From Sva-07 sp963707515 (GTDB taxonomy: Bacteria; Actinomycetota; Acidimicrobiia; Acidimicrobiales; Ilumatobacteraceae): a stretch of DNA of 64,000 nt. Numbering within the stretch: the first letter of the stretch is position 1; each line of letters opens with the position of its first letter. The position numbers and the translations under genes were made by a program. The notes under the pieces were generated by a model, which saw only the letters and a list, made by a program, of their open reading frames with translations, was not told where the DNA came from and did not search any database. The stretch spans positions 1,054,001 through 1,118,000 of the forward strand of contig CAVPQI010000001.1 in assembly GCA_963707515.1 (NCBI GenBank). The letters are read 5' to 3'. Below, in pieces: positions 45,780 to 56,605 of this stretch.

Positions 45780-45914
45780 GTCTTCGCGACGCTACCGGTC
45801 GTCACGTTGTGCGTCGGGTTGGGTGACGACAAGCGGACGCCAAGACTGCGGCAAGACTGCGGCAAGATTCGGCAACCCGGCGGCGCCCCCGATCGCGTCT
45901 CGGGCGAGGCGCGA

Positions 45915-48900
45915 TCAGGACGGGCGCGGGCCGACGGCGGTCAAGGTCAGGTTGTGCAGTTGACGCAGGGCGACCGACAACGTCGTCAGGTCGAAGCTGT
46001 CGGAGCGGCGGATCTCGGTGTGCATCGCCATCGCCCGCCCGACCGCACGCTCGTTGGCGGCGACCCACGCCGACGGCGAGCCGGCGGCGGTGCCGATGAC
46101 GAGCCGGGTGAGCTCGGCGAGCGTCGACATCAGGTCATCGCGCAGCGCCGAACGGGCCTGGGTCTGCCAGCGATCCGACCGTGGCAGACCACCGATGCCG
46201 TCCCACAGCCAGCCGAGGTCGAAGACGTCGAACACGGCCCAGTAGGCGGTCGCTGCGTCGGCGACGTTGATCGCCTCGTCGTGGGCGATCTCGACGATGT
46301 CGAACCCGGTGTGCAGCCACGGGAACCGCGCCGCCGCGCCGCGCCAGCCGCTCGGGGACGCCGGCGACGAGGCGCCGTTCGCACAGCCGCTCGACGTCGT
46401 CGCGGACGCGCCCGGACACGATCGAGTCGAGCGACTCGCCGAGGAACGTGATGCCCGCCGCGAACGTGTCGACGGCGTCGGCGATCGCCAGCGGCGGCCG
46501 CCGGTGGCGCAGCAGCCAGACGGTCCCCTTCTCGACCATCCGCCGAGCATCGAGGAACAACGACAGCTGGTCGCCGAGCTCGATCGAACTGCCGAGCTGG
46601 TCGATCTCGTCCCAGATCTCGGTGAACCCGAAGATCTCACGCGAGGCGACGAAGGCGCGGGCGACGTCGGGCACCGACACCCCGGAGTCCTCCGTCATGC
46701 GATGGTCGAACGAGATCCCGGCGAGGTTGACCATGCTGTTGACGACACCGGTGGCGACGATCTCGCGGCGCAACCGGTGCTGTCGGAGGGCGTCGGGCCA
46801 CCGCTCGCGCAGCGGAGCCGGGAAGTAGGCGAGCAGGTCCGGCTCGAGGGCAGGATCGTCGGGCAGGTCGGATGCCAACACCTCGCTGACGTCTGCGTTC
46901 TTCGTGTAGGCGATCAACACCGCGAACTCGGGCGCCCGCAGCCCGCTGCCCGTGCTCTGCCGCTCGGCGATCTCCTTGTCGGTGGGCAGGAACTCGAGCC
47001 GCCGGTCGAGGTAGCCCTCGGCCTCCAACGTGTCGACGTAGCGGGCATGGACGTTGACCATCGCCAGTGACTGACTGCGGGCGATCATCAGCGCCAGCGT
47101 CTGGGCGCGGTTGTCGTCGAGCACCAGCCGGGCGACCTCGTCGGTCATCTCGGTCAGCAGCTCGTTGCGTTCGGTGAGCGTCAGCTCGCCGGAACGGACG
47201 AGCGATTCGAGGGCGACCTTGATGTTCACCTCGTGGTCGCTGCAGTCGACGCCGGCCGAGTTGTCGATGGCATCGGTGTAGATCAGCCCACCACCGAGGG
47301 CGTACTCGACGCGCGCCAGCTGCGTCAGCCCGAGGTTGCCACCCTCGACGACCATCCGCGCCCGCAACTGGACGGCGTCGATGCGCACGGCGTCGTTGGC
47401 CCGGTCGCCGACGTCGGCTGTGGCTCTCGGCGAGCGCCTTGACGTAGGTGCCGATGCCACCGTTCCACAGCAGGTCGACGGGGGCGGCGAGGATCGCCGA
47501 GATCACCTGGTCCGGCGACAGCGCGTCGGCCTCCTCGGCGGTGTCGAGGCCGAGTACGGCGCGTGCCGCCGGGGACAGCTCGATCGACTTCGCCGCCCGC
47601 GAGTAGACGCCCCCGCCGTCGGAGATGCACGCCGCGTCGTAGTCGGCCCAGCTGGACCGCGGAAGGAGGAACAAGCGGCGCCGCTCGGCGAACGATCGCT
47701 CCGGGTCGGGCGCCGGGTCGACGAACACGTGACGGTGGTCGAAGGCGGCGACGAGCCGGAGGTGCGGCGAGCGGAGCATGCCGTTGCCGAACACGTCACC
47801 GGACATGTCGCCGACACCGACGACGGTCAGCTCGTCGCGATCGGCGTCGAGGCCGAGCACCCGTGCGTGCCGCCGCGCCGACTCCCAGGCGCCCCGCGCG
47901 GTGATCCCCATCGCCTTGTGGTCGTAGCCGTTGCTGCCGCCGGAGGCGAACGCATCGCCCATCCAGAAGTCGCGCGCCGTCGGCAACCTCGTTGGCGATG
48001 TCGCTGAACGTCGCCGTGCCCTTGTCGGCGGCCACCACGAGGTACGGGTCGTCGTCGTCGTAGATCACCATGTCGGGCGGATGGACGACCTCGCCGGCCA
48101 CGACGTTGTCGGTGAGGTCGAGCAGGGCACCGACGAACGCCCGGTAGCGGTCGATCGCCTCGGCACGCACGGCATCGCGATCGGCGGGATCGGCCGTCGA
48201 CGACTTGACGACGAAGCCGCCCTTGGCGCCGGTCGGCACGATCACCGCGTTCTTCACCATCTGCGCCTTCATCAAGCCGAGCACCTCGGTGCGGAGGTCC
48301 TCCGGACGGTCGCTCCACCGCAGGCCACCACGAGCGATCGGCCCACCGCGCAGGTGGACGCCGTCGACCGTTGCCGAGCAGACGAAGATCTCACACCACG
48401 GACGGGGCTTGGGGACGAAGGCGAGACCACCGGGCGACAACTTGACCGCCAGCGCCACCGGGACGGGCGAACGCGTTGGTGCGCGTCGTCGCCTCGATGA
48501 GGGCGACGAAGATGCGACCGATGCGGTCGTCGTCGAGTGACGGCACGGCGTCGAGCTGGGCGTCGACCGCCTGTCGGAGCGAACCGATGCGGGCCGCCCG
48601 TTCGACGTCGCCCAGCTCGAGCGTCGGGTCGAAGCGGGCGTCGAAGAGCTCGATCAGCGACCTCGCGATCTGCACGTTGCGCACCAGTGCCTGTTCGACG
48701 TAGCGGGTGCTGAAGGCGAACCCGACCTGGCGCAGGTAGCGGTTGTACAGCCGCAACACCCCCACCTGCCGGCCGTTGAGCCCGGCGTCGAGGATCAGGC
48801 GATTGAGCCCGTCGGCCTCGATCGTGCCGGCCAGCAGGCCGGCGAACGAGCGCCGGATCTCGGCCTCGTGATCCGGGTCGAGATCGGTTCGATCGAGCTC

Positions 48901-50697
48901 GACGCCGAGGTCGTACAGGTGGACGGTGCCGCCGTCGCCGTGGAACGTGAAGGGTCGCTCGTCGATCGGAGACAGCCCGAGGTGCTCGAGGATCGGGACG
49001 AGCTCGGCGATCGCCGCCGGTCGGTCGCGGAGGAACACGCGGAACCGCCACGGCACGCCACCGTCGCGATCACCGTCGCGCACGAGCGCGGTCTCGACCG
49101 CCGCGGGTGCACCGGCAGGCGCGGGCGGCGCCGCGAGCAGGCGGGCCACGGTCGCCAGGCTGTCGACGGCGTCCTCCGCTTCGACGCTGGCCTGGTAGTC
49201 GAGCGGTACCGTCGGGTCGACGGCGGCGAACACGCGGAGGCCACCGATCTCGCCGAGCTCGGCGACGAGCGCCCGGCGCACGCGCTCGTGCCACGTCGTC
49301 GAGGCGGCGTCGATGGCGGCGATCAGGTCGTCGACGCCGTCGGGGCACGGCGCCCGGACCGCGAGCGAGATGCGCGCCAGCGAGCTGGTGCCGAGGAGCA
49401 CCTCGACATCGCGGATGACACCGCCGCAGTGGTCGCCCACGAGCGCGGCGACGCGGTCGGGCAGCAGGGCGTCGAAGCGCGCTCGGGGCAGGTAGACGAG
49501 CACCGTCGTCCACGGTCCGACCGGTTCGGCGACGTCGAAGACGCGCACGATCGGACGTTCCTGCAGCCCGACGATCTCGTCGACGAGGTGTTCCAACGCG
49601 TCGACGTCGAGCTCGAACACGAGATCGCGCGGCAGCGTCTCGACGACGTTCTGCAGGGCCCGCCCGATGTAGGTGTCGACGGGCGCCCCGGAGCGGGCGA
49701 GCACGGTGCGCGCGTGATCGCCGACCACCGGGATGGCGAACACGCTCTCGCGGTAGGCGGCGGCACCGAGGAGGCCGACGATGCGGTGCTCGACGTCGGT
49801 CCCGGGCGGGCGGACGGCAATCGACGTCATCCGCGCCGGTCGGTGGATCTCGGCAACGGCGTCGGTGCGGGCGATGACGATCGACGCCGCACCCGCCTGC
49901 CGCTCGGCCCGCGCCGCCAGCGCGGTGGCGTGGGGCGCGGCCGCCCAGGGTTCGGCGGGCGGCGGATCGACGGCCGCGGCATCGAGACGTCCCGAGCGGA
50001 ACTCGCCGAGTTCGCTGCCGGCGTCGACGACGAGCTCACCGTCGACGCGTCGGTACGACACCGCGCCGAGGAACACGAAGTTGCCATCGGCCAGCCAGCC
50101 GAGCAGCGGATCACCGCCGCCGACGTCGACGAGCCGGCTGCGCATCGCGGCGAAGTCGGCGACGACGAGCTGCACGCCGCGGATCGCGTCGTGGACCTCG
50201 GCCCGCAGTTCCTCCGCCGCCTCGGGCGTGCAGCGATCGATCTCGATGAGCGTCCACGCCTCGACCAGCCCGTCCGGCTTGCCGACCGTGCGCACCCGGC
50301 CGGTCTCGTCGCGCTCGACGGCGAGCATCGGATGGATCAGGAGGTGGATGCCGACGTGTCGCCGCTCGAGCACCATGCGCACGCTGTCGACGAGGAACGG
50401 CACGTCGTCGGCGACGAACATCAGCAGCGAACGGTCGGCATCGGAACCGATCGCACCGTCGTCGGGCGAGCGCACGTCGACCAACGTCTCGCCGGGTCGA
50501 CGGACGAGGCCGAGCTCGAGCTGGGCCACCCCGGCGCGATATGCCTCGTCGATGCGGTCGTCCTCGACGTCGTCGCCAGGGAGGTCGCGGAAGAACCGGG
50601 CGAGGAACGATCGCAGCAGACGGTCGTCGGGCCGCTCGTCGCGCGCGAGGTGCAAGAGCCTGCCGAGGATGTCGACCACGTCGTTGTGAGCGCTCAT
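45915..50697 (-). CDS. gdh: Large NAD-specific glutamate dehydrogenase (GDH2 / ~180 kDa class), four +1 frameshifts
   Basis: 1592 aa when four extra bases are removed, the normal size for the large bacterial NAD-GDH. N-terminal ACT-like regions (VDSVRMVLERRHVGIHLLIHPML), catalytic domain LVRNVQIARSLIELFDARFDP, KLSPGGLAFVPKPRPWCEIFVC, GGLRWSDRPEDLRTEVLGLMKAQMVKNAVIVPTGAKGGFV, NAD domain ASGGSNGYDHKAMGITARGAWES and a helical C-terminus. Breaks near 48457-48463, 47971-47981, 47417-47422 and 46326-46346 (minus strand, each one surplus base). Every segment is well conserved up to each break and resumes at once, so a functional gene with sequence errors is likelier than decay. Deaminates glutamate to 2-oxoglutarate; regulated allosterically in homologues. 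Confidence 0.92.
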
Positions 50698-50830
50698 CTG
50701 GTTCCCGCGACCAGGACGGTCGCTTCCGCCTCACCGTAGCCGCGCCCCGGGTCGCCGCAGATCCACATCGCCGCCCGAACCGACGCGACCCGGAACGGGA
50801 CGCGGCGACCATCCGCGGTAGCGTCCGCAC

Positions 50831-51544
50831 GTGGCTCGCGACGTCGTCATCCTGCACGGCGGGCACCGCCAGGTGTCGGGTGGGTTGGCGCGCGCCGCCG
50901 TGTTCGGGGTCAACGACGGACTCGTCTCCAACGTCTCGCTGATCCTCGGGTTCGCTGCCTCGGGTGTCGATTCCTCGGTCGTCCGCCTCGCCGGCCTGGC
51001 GGGAGCGATCGCCGGCGCCATCTCGATGGCCGCCGGCGAGTGGATCAGCATCTCCGCCCAGAACGAGCTGATCGAGCGCGAGGTCGCCGTCGAACGACGC
51101 GAGCTGGCGCGCAACACGGCCGAGGAGACCGACGAGCTGGCGAGCCTCTACGAACGCCACGGCATGTCGCCCGAGGTCGCCCGCACCGCCGCCGAGGATG
51201 TGATGGCGACCCCCGAGGTGGCGTTGCAGGTGCACACCCGCGAGGAGATGGGCATCGACCCCACCGACCTCCCCTCGGCGCTCAAAGCGGCCGCGCTCTC
51301 GCTGCTGTGCTTCACGTTCGGTGCGCTGCTGCCGGTGCTCCCGTGGCTCGGCTCGGCCACCGGCACGGCGCCAGCCGTGATCTCGGTCGTCATCGGACTC
51401 GTGGCCGCCGCGGGCGTCGGCGCCCTGATCGGCAGATCCGCCGAACGCTCGGTGCCGAAGTCCATGGTCCGACAGGTGCTCATCGTCATCGTCGCCTGCG
51501 CGGTGACGTACTCGATCGGCGAGCTCGTCGGGGTCAACGTGTGA
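50831..51544 (+). CDS. VIT1/CCC1-family metal transporter
   Basis: 237 aa, GTG start at 50831. Five-helix family: GLARAAVFGVNDGLVSNVSLILGF, AGAIAGAISMAAGEWISISAQNEL, an acidic cytoplasmic helix region ERHGMSPEVARTAAEDV, and the C-terminal helices. Homologues move Fe2+ or Mn2+ out of the cytosol. Divergent from the glutamate dehydrogenase, sharing a 133-nt promoter region. Confidence 0.92.
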   Translation: MARDVVILHGGHRQVSGGLARAAVFGVNDGLVSNVSLILGFAASGVDSSVVRLAGLAGAIAGAISMAAGEWISISAQNELIEREVAVERRELARNTAEETDELASLYERHGMSPEVARTAAEDVMATPEVALQVHTREEMGIDPTDLPSALKAAALSLLCFTFGALLPVLPWLGSATGTAPAVISVVIGLVAAAGVGALIGRSAERSVPKSMVRQVLIVIVACAVTYSIGELVGVNV

Positions 51545-51576
51545 GCCCGTCGCGAGGCGCGCCGCTGCCGCTCCGA

Positions 51577-51624
51577 CACCGTCACGGACACCGTCACGGG
51601 CACCGTCACGGGCACCGTCCCGAG
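51577..51624. repeat. Four 12-bp tandem units upstream of the DUF2237 gene
   Basis: CACCGTCACGGG repeated with small changes, between the transporter stop and the DUF2237 ribosome-binding site (AGGAGA). Confidence 0.88.
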
Positions 51625-51639
51625 CGACAGGAGACGACC

Positions 51640-51999
51640 ATGCACCAGCTGAACGTGCTCGGCACGGAACTGCAGCCGTGTTCCTACGACCCGCTCACCG
51701 GCTTCACCCGCAGCGGCTGCTGCGAGCACCGCGGTGACGACCCGGGCATGCACACCGTGTGCTGTCGCGTCACCGAAGAGTTCCTCGAGTACTCGAAGCA
51801 GGTCGGCAACGACCTCAGCACCCCGATGCCGCAGTACGGCTTCGCGGGACTTCGGCCGGGTGACCAATGGTGCGTGTGTGCCCAGCGCTGGAAGGACGCG
51901 TTCGACGCCGGCTCGGCGTGCGACGTCGTGCTCGAGTCGACCCACCTCTCGACCCTCGAGTACGTCGACCTCGCCGACCTCCGGCGTCACGCGGTGTGA
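51640..51999 (+). CDS. DUF2237 family protein
   Basis: 119 aa. Family signature: NVLGTELQPCSYDPLTGFTRSGCC, HTVCCRVTEEFLEYSKQVGNDLSTP, FAGLRPGDQWCVCAQRWKDA, LESTHLSTLEYV. Many conserved Cys (possible metal or redox role), function unknown. ATG 51640 with AGGAGA upstream; the stop overlaps the next gene's GTG by 4 nt (GTGA). Confidence 0.9.
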   Translation: MHQLNVLGTELQPCSYDPLTGFTRSGCCEHRGDDPGMHTVCCRVTEEFLEYSKQVGNDLSTPMPQYGFAGLRPGDQWCVCAQRWKDAFDAGSACDVVLESTHLSTLEYVDLADLRRHAV

Positions 52000-52960
52000 C
52001 CGCGCCCGACCGCGCCCCACCCCCCGCTCCCCCGCCAGCCGGTGGGGGTCCGCCGCGGCGGCGGCCCTGCTGTTCGCCGTGAGCGCAGCCGCCTGCGGCG
52101 ACGAGGAGCGCGATGGCGCCGCCTCGACGGTCGCCGCGACGTCCACCGACTCCTCAATCGCGCCCGCCGACGTGACGACGACGGCGCCCGCGAGCAGCAC
52201 GACGTCATCGACGAGCACGACGTCCAGCACCATGACGTCCAGCACGATGTCATCGACGAGCACGACATCGATGCCGCCGGTTCCGTCGGCGCCCGGCACG
52301 CTCGACCTGTCGGCACCGATCGTCGGGCTCGGCTTCTCCGTCGAGGGCCGGGCGATGTTCGCCGAACGGTTCGGCACCGTCGGCGGACGACGGGTGCTGA
52401 TCATCGGCGTCATCCACGGCGACGAGGACGACGGTCTGGCAATCGTCGACGAACTGCGCAGCAACCCCGTACCCGACGGCGTCGAACTGTGGCTGGTCGA
52501 CTCGATGAACCCCGACGGCGTCGCCGCCCAGGACCGCCACAACGGCAACCAGGTCGACCTCAACCGCAACTTCGCGTACAACTGGGGGCCGATCGGCGTT
52601 CCCGGCGACAGCCAGTACGCCGGGACCGGGCCGGCGAGTGAGCCCGAGACGCAGGCGATCGTCAACCTCATCGAGCAGCTGCGTCCCGACATCGTGATCT
52701 GGTACCACCAGGACCTCTACGTCATCAACCCCGCCCAGGGACGTGAAGGACGGGTGCGCGCCCGCTACGCCGAGCTGACCAACCTCCCGCTCGGCGAGAT
52801 CACCGGCGGCACCTACACCGGCGTCGCCGCGACCTGGGCCCGGCAGGCGCTCGACGATGCCGACGGTGTGGCCTTCATCGTCGAGCTCGGGGCGACGCTG
52901 TCGCCCGCCGAGGCGGTCATGCACGCCGACGCCGTGCGCACGATCGCCGTCGAGGGCTGA
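51996..52960 (+). CDS. M14-type zinc carboxypeptidase lipoprotein, probable frame disruption near its start
   Basis: About 321 aa when corrected. Zinc motif HGDED (His, Glu), DLNRNF substrate Arg region, second zinc His in IVIWYHQDLY, catalytic Glu in AFIVELGATLS. A lipoprotein-like export signal (ALLFAVSAAACGD) and a 50-residue Ser/Thr linker precede the enzyme. The mature frame has no good start codon before the signal; GTG 51996, overlapping the previous stop as GTGA, is in another frame. One missing base in the C/G-rich stretch 52010-52060 would join them. Probably trims peptides or peptidoglycan outside the cell. Confidence 0.75.
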
Positions 52961-53050
52961 CGGCGCGGCAGTTCACCTGCCGGAAACGAGGCCGGAACAC
53001 TCGACTCCTACCGTGACCCCGATGAGGGGTCACCCACCGCGAGCACGGTC

Positions 53051-55273
53051 GTGATCGACGCCGTCGACCCGTTCATCGGCACCGACGTCACCGACGTCGA
53101 CCCCGTCGGGATCGCCGCCACCTGGTGGTGGCCGAAGCCGCAGGTCGGCAACACCCACCCCGGCGCCACCTCGCCGCTCGGCATGGTGTCGGCGTGCGCC
53201 TACTCCGGCGCCTACCCGACGGGATACGGGATGCACGAACTGTCGACCGAAGGTGTCCCGGCGGCACGGTACGAGCGCCAGATGGCGTCCGGCTTCACCC
53301 ACTTCCAGCAGTCCGGCACCGGTGCGATCCGCAAGTACTACAACTACTTCCGCGTCACCCCGATGCTCGACCCCCTCGACGAGCTGGGCACGCTGTGGGC
53401 GCTGCGCGACGAGGCCGCGGAGCCGGGCTACTACACCGCCACGCTCGACAACGGCATCCGCTGCGAGCTGACCGTCGGCCCGAAGTCGGCGGTTCACCGG
53501 TACACGTTCCCGGCCCACGACGACGCCCGGCTGGTCGTCGACTTCTCGCTCGGCGGATTGTCGATCGAACACGGACGGACGGTTCCCACCCGCGCCCACC
53601 TCGAGCTCCTCGAACCCGGCGTCGCCGAGGGCGAGATCGTCGTCGAGGGCGCCCCGCTGGCGGTGCACATCGAGAGCGATTCGCCGACGTGGCGCCAGAT
53701 GCTCTGGTACGACCAACGGCTGATGCCCGGCGGGACCCGGCTCAGCTTCGACTCGATCCGAGCGACGACGCTGCGTCCCTTCGGGCTGCTGCTGCGCGGC
53801 CCGACCGAGCCCGGCCAGACGATCGAGCTGCGCCTCGGCTTCTCGCTGCGCGGCGTCGGTCAGGCACGCCGCAACCTCCATGCCGACTGCCCTGACGACG
53901 GACGCACCTTCCAGCACCGGCGGACGGCGACGCGCGAGGGCTGGGCCACCGACCTCGACGCCGTCCACGTCGAGACGTCGTCGAGCGAGCGGCGGACGGT
54001 GTTCGCGACCGCCCTCTACCACTCGCTGATCAAGCCGTGCTTCGCCCCCGACGAGAGCCCGTTCTGGCCGTCGGCGGGACCGTTCGTGTTCGACATCGCC
54101 ACCATGTGGGACATCTACCGCACGCAGCTCCCGCTCCTGACGTTGCTCGCCCCGCAACGGTCGGTGGAGCTGGCAACGGCGCTGCTCGTGATCTGCGAGG
54201 AGGAGGGCAACCTGCCGATCGGCTACCGGATGGCCCGCGGCGCCGACCGCTTCGCCCGCCAGGGCAGCGCCCTCGCCCACACGTTCCTCGCCGACATCTG
54301 CGCCCTCGGCCTCCCGGGCATCGACTGGGACTGGGCGCTCGTCCACATGCACAACGACCTCCGCCGCAACTACGGCGAGGAGCTGCTCGAGCGCGGCATC
54401 GCCCATCCGATCACGCACACCCTCGACCTGGCGTTCGGGTACCGCTGCACGGCCGAGGTCGCCCGGCACCTCGGCGACCTCGCCCTCGCGGCCCAGCTCG
54501 ACGCGATGGCGCTGCGCTGGTCGAGCGCCTTCGACCCCGCCACCGGTCTGCTCGTCGACTCGACCTTCTACGAGGGCGGCCGTTGGAACTACTCGTTCCG
54601 GCTGATGCACGACATGGCGGCACGGATCGACCTGGCCGGCGGTGAGGACGCCTTCGTCGGGCTGCTCGATCGCTTCTTCGGCTTCGGTGCGGATCCGGTC
54701 AAGCAGCTCGGCTTCGCACCGACCGAGAGCGAGCTCGCCGCGGGGTACGCCCTCGACCGGTTCGAGGGGCTGAACAACGAGCCCGACATGGAGGCGCCGT
54801 GGGCATACCACTACGTCGGGCGTCCGGACCGCACCGCCGAGATCGTGCACGCGGCGATCAACAACCAGTTCGGTACCGGGCGCGGCGGCCTCCCCGGCAA
54901 CGACGACTCGGGTGGGCTCAGCTCGTGGTACGTGTGGGCCTCGCTCGGCCTCTTCCCGCTGGCCGGTCAGCACCTCGTGCTGGTCAACGCACCGGCGTTC
55001 ACCAGCGCCCGGATCAACGTGCCCGGCGGGACGTTCCGCATCGAGACCGCCGGCTTCGTCGAGCCGGAGGCGACCGGCCCGGCGAACTACGTGCAGCGGG
55101 CGACGTTCAACGGTGCGCCGCTGGAGCGGACGTGGTTGACGCTCGCCGAGCTGCACGCCGGCGGACGGCTGGAGCTGGAGTTGGCGCCGGCACCGAGCCG
55201 CTGGGGCTGGTCGTGCCGGCCGCCGTCCGCGTCGATCGCCGCCGACCTCGCGCCACGCGGAGCGACGGCATGA
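53051..55273 (+). CDS. GH92 family alpha-mannosidase-like protein
   Basis: 740 aa, GTG 53051. GH92 signature regions: VDPFIGTD start, NTHPGATSPLGMV, SGFTHFQQSGTG, FDIATMWDIYRTQLPLL, YEGGRWNYSFRLMHDM (acid Glu region), NEPDMEAPWAYHYVGRPDRT and GLPGNDDSGGLSSWYVWASLGLFP (calcium/base Asp pair). GH92 enzymes remove alpha-mannose with inversion. There is no signal peptide, whereas most characterised GH92 are secreted. A glycosyltransferase follows with 4-nt overlap (ATGA). Confidence 0.92.
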   Translation: MIDAVDPFIGTDVTDVDPVGIAATWWWPKPQVGNTHPGATSPLGMVSACAYSGAYPTGYGMHELSTEGVPAARYERQMASGFTHFQQSGTGAIRKYYNYFRVTPMLDPLDELGTLWALRDEAAEPGYYTATLDNGIRCELTVGPKSAVHRYTFPAHDDARLVVDFSLGGLSIEHGRTVPTRAHLELLEPGVAEGEIVVEGAPLAVHIESDSPTWRQMLWYDQRLMPGGTRLSFDSIRATTLRPFGLLLRGPTEPGQTIELRLGFSLRGVGQARRNLHADCPDDGRTFQHRRTATREGWATDLDAVHVETSSSERRTVFATALYHSLIKPCFAPDESPFWPSAGPFVFDIATMWDIYRTQLPLLTLLAPQRSVELATALLVICEEEGNLPIGYRMARGADRFARQGSALAHTFLADICALGLPGIDWDWALVHMHNDLRRNYGEELLERGIAHPITHTLDLAFGYRCTAEVARHLGDLALAAQLDAMALRWSSAFDPATGLLVDSTFYEGGRWNYSFRLMHDMAARIDLAGGEDAFVGLLDRFFGFGADPVKQLGFAPTESELAAGYALDRFEGLNNEPDMEAPWAYHYVGRPDRTAEIVHAAINNQFGTGRGGLPGNDDSGGLSSWYVWASLGLFPLAGQHLVLVNAPAFTSARINVPGGTFRIETAGFVEPEATGPANYVQRATFNGAPLERTWLTLAELHAGGRLELELAPAPSRWGWSCRPPSASIAADLAPRGATA

Positions 55274-56577
55274 CGGGGCCACGCCCGGCGCGTCGGCTGG
55301 TCATCGTCGTCCGTGCCGACCCGGTGATCTGCGGACATTCCGGTGAGGCCCGCAACCTCGCCGAGGTGGCGCTGCTGCGCGGCTTCGACGAGGTGCGCAT
55401 CGTCACGTGGCCGATCGACGTGTTGGAGGCGTCCGGGCTGCCGCTGAAGCCGCTCGACTCGGTGCTGCCCTACAGCGACGGGATCATCGTCGAACGGCCC
55501 GATCCGGTCGGCGACTACAAGGTGCCCGACGCCCGCTACTACGCCGGCCTGGTGGGGCGACTCGTCGAGCTGTTCACCGACGGCGTGCCGACGGTGTGCA
55601 TGTCGCTCTACCTGATGCCGCACACCCTCGCCGTGCACGAGGCACTCGCCGTCGCCCGGGCCACCGGGTTGCCCGTCGACGTGACGACGATCGCCGAGGC
55701 GGTCGGCTCCGACATCACCAACGTCGTCCGCCACAGCGTCGAAGAGCAGCTGTTCGGTGCCGCCGCACAGGTCTTCGCCGCCTACCTGTCGAGCGACGTG
55801 TGCGTCGCCGTGTCCGCATTCACCAAGCGGCTGATCGTCGAGTCGGCAGTGGCGATCGACGTCCTCCACGGCACGCGGTTCGCCGACCAGTGCCGGGAGC
55901 GCATCGCCGTGTCGTATCCGGCGATCGACAGTGCGACGTTCACCGATCTCGACCCGTGCGACACGGCGCGGGCGCTGCAGCGGCGCGGCCTCGAGCACAC
56001 CGGCTACGTCCTGTTCCTGTCGCGGGTGACGAAGGCGAAGGGCGTCGACGACCTGATCGACGGGTACGCCGCCAGCCACGCCCGCCACCGGGTGCGGCTG
56101 GTGATCGCCGGTTCCGGACCCGAGTCGTCGGCGCTTCGGGCGCGGGCGGCGGCATCGTCGGCAGCGGATCGGATCACGTTCCTCGACGACGTCGACGACG
56201 ACGAGAAGCGCCATCTGATGGCGGCGTGCGCCGCCTACGTCCTGCCGAGCAAGCCGCGCCCGGAGTTCGTCGAGACGTTCGGCATCGCCCTCGTGGAGAA
56301 GATGCTCAGCGGTGGCGGTCCGGTGATCACGACGTCGACCGGGGGCATCCCCGAAGCGATCGGCGAGCACGGTGTCGTGGTGCCGGTCGGCGATCCGATG
56401 GCGATCGCCAAGGCGCTCGACGATGCCATCGTGCGCAGCTCGCCGGCCGACCACCGCCAACGCGCCGCGGCGGCGCTCGCCCACGGCTTGCAATTCGACC
56501 GCGTCAACGTCTTCGACCGGCTCTTCGCCCGCCTCCAGGACAGCGTGACAACAGACAGCGTTACATCAGGGGTCTGA
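55270..56577 (+). CDS. Family 4 glycosyltransferase
   Basis: 435 aa GT-B fold. N-terminal nucleotide-free domain with RADPVICGHSGEARNLAEVALLRGF; C-terminal donor domain with VLFLSRVTKAKGVDDLIDGYA, LVIAGSGPESS, and FGIALVEKMLSGGGPVITTSTGGIPEAI (the EX7E motif region). Retaining transfer from a nucleotide sugar; acceptor unknown. Tight coupling to the GH92 gene suggests a shared mannose-containing substrate. Its last codons lie inside the hairpin at 56560-56590. Confidence 0.88.
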   Translation: MTGPRPARRLVIVVRADPVICGHSGEARNLAEVALLRGFDEVRIVTWPIDVLEASGLPLKPLDSVLPYSDGIIVERPDPVGDYKVPDARYYAGLVGRLVELFTDGVPTVCMSLYLMPHTLAVHEALAVARATGLPVDVTTIAEAVGSDITNVVRHSVEEQLFGAAAQVFAAYLSSDVCVAVSAFTKRLIVESAVAIDVLHGTRFADQCRERIAVSYPAIDSATFTDLDPCDTARALQRRGLEHTGYVLFLSRVTKAKGVDDLIDGYAASHARHRVRLVIAGSGPESSALRARAAASSAADRITFLDDVDDDEKRHLMAACAAYVLPSKPRPEFVETFGIALVEKMLSGGGPVITTSTGGIPEAIGEHGVVVPVGDPMAIAKALDDAIVRSSPADHRQRAAAALAHGLQFDRVNVFDRLFARLQDSVTTDSVTSGV

Positions 56578-56590
56578 CCCCTGATGTAAC
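56560..56590. terminator. 31-nt perfect hairpin over the glycosyltransferase stop
   Basis: GTTACATCAGGGG pairs with CCCCTGATGTAAC (13 bp) around TCTGA, which holds the stop codon (56575-56577). Faces the convergent nitroreductase. Same size and core as 230-260, but with unrelated arms. Confidence 0.75.
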
Positions 56591-56605
56591 GGTCAGGGCC
56601 GTAAC

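Noticed and set aside
45915..50697. Glutamate dehydrogenase and pepN as decaying pseudogenes
   Set aside because: No in-frame stops other than those caused by the single-base shifts, no deletions, and conserved motifs resume immediately after each break.
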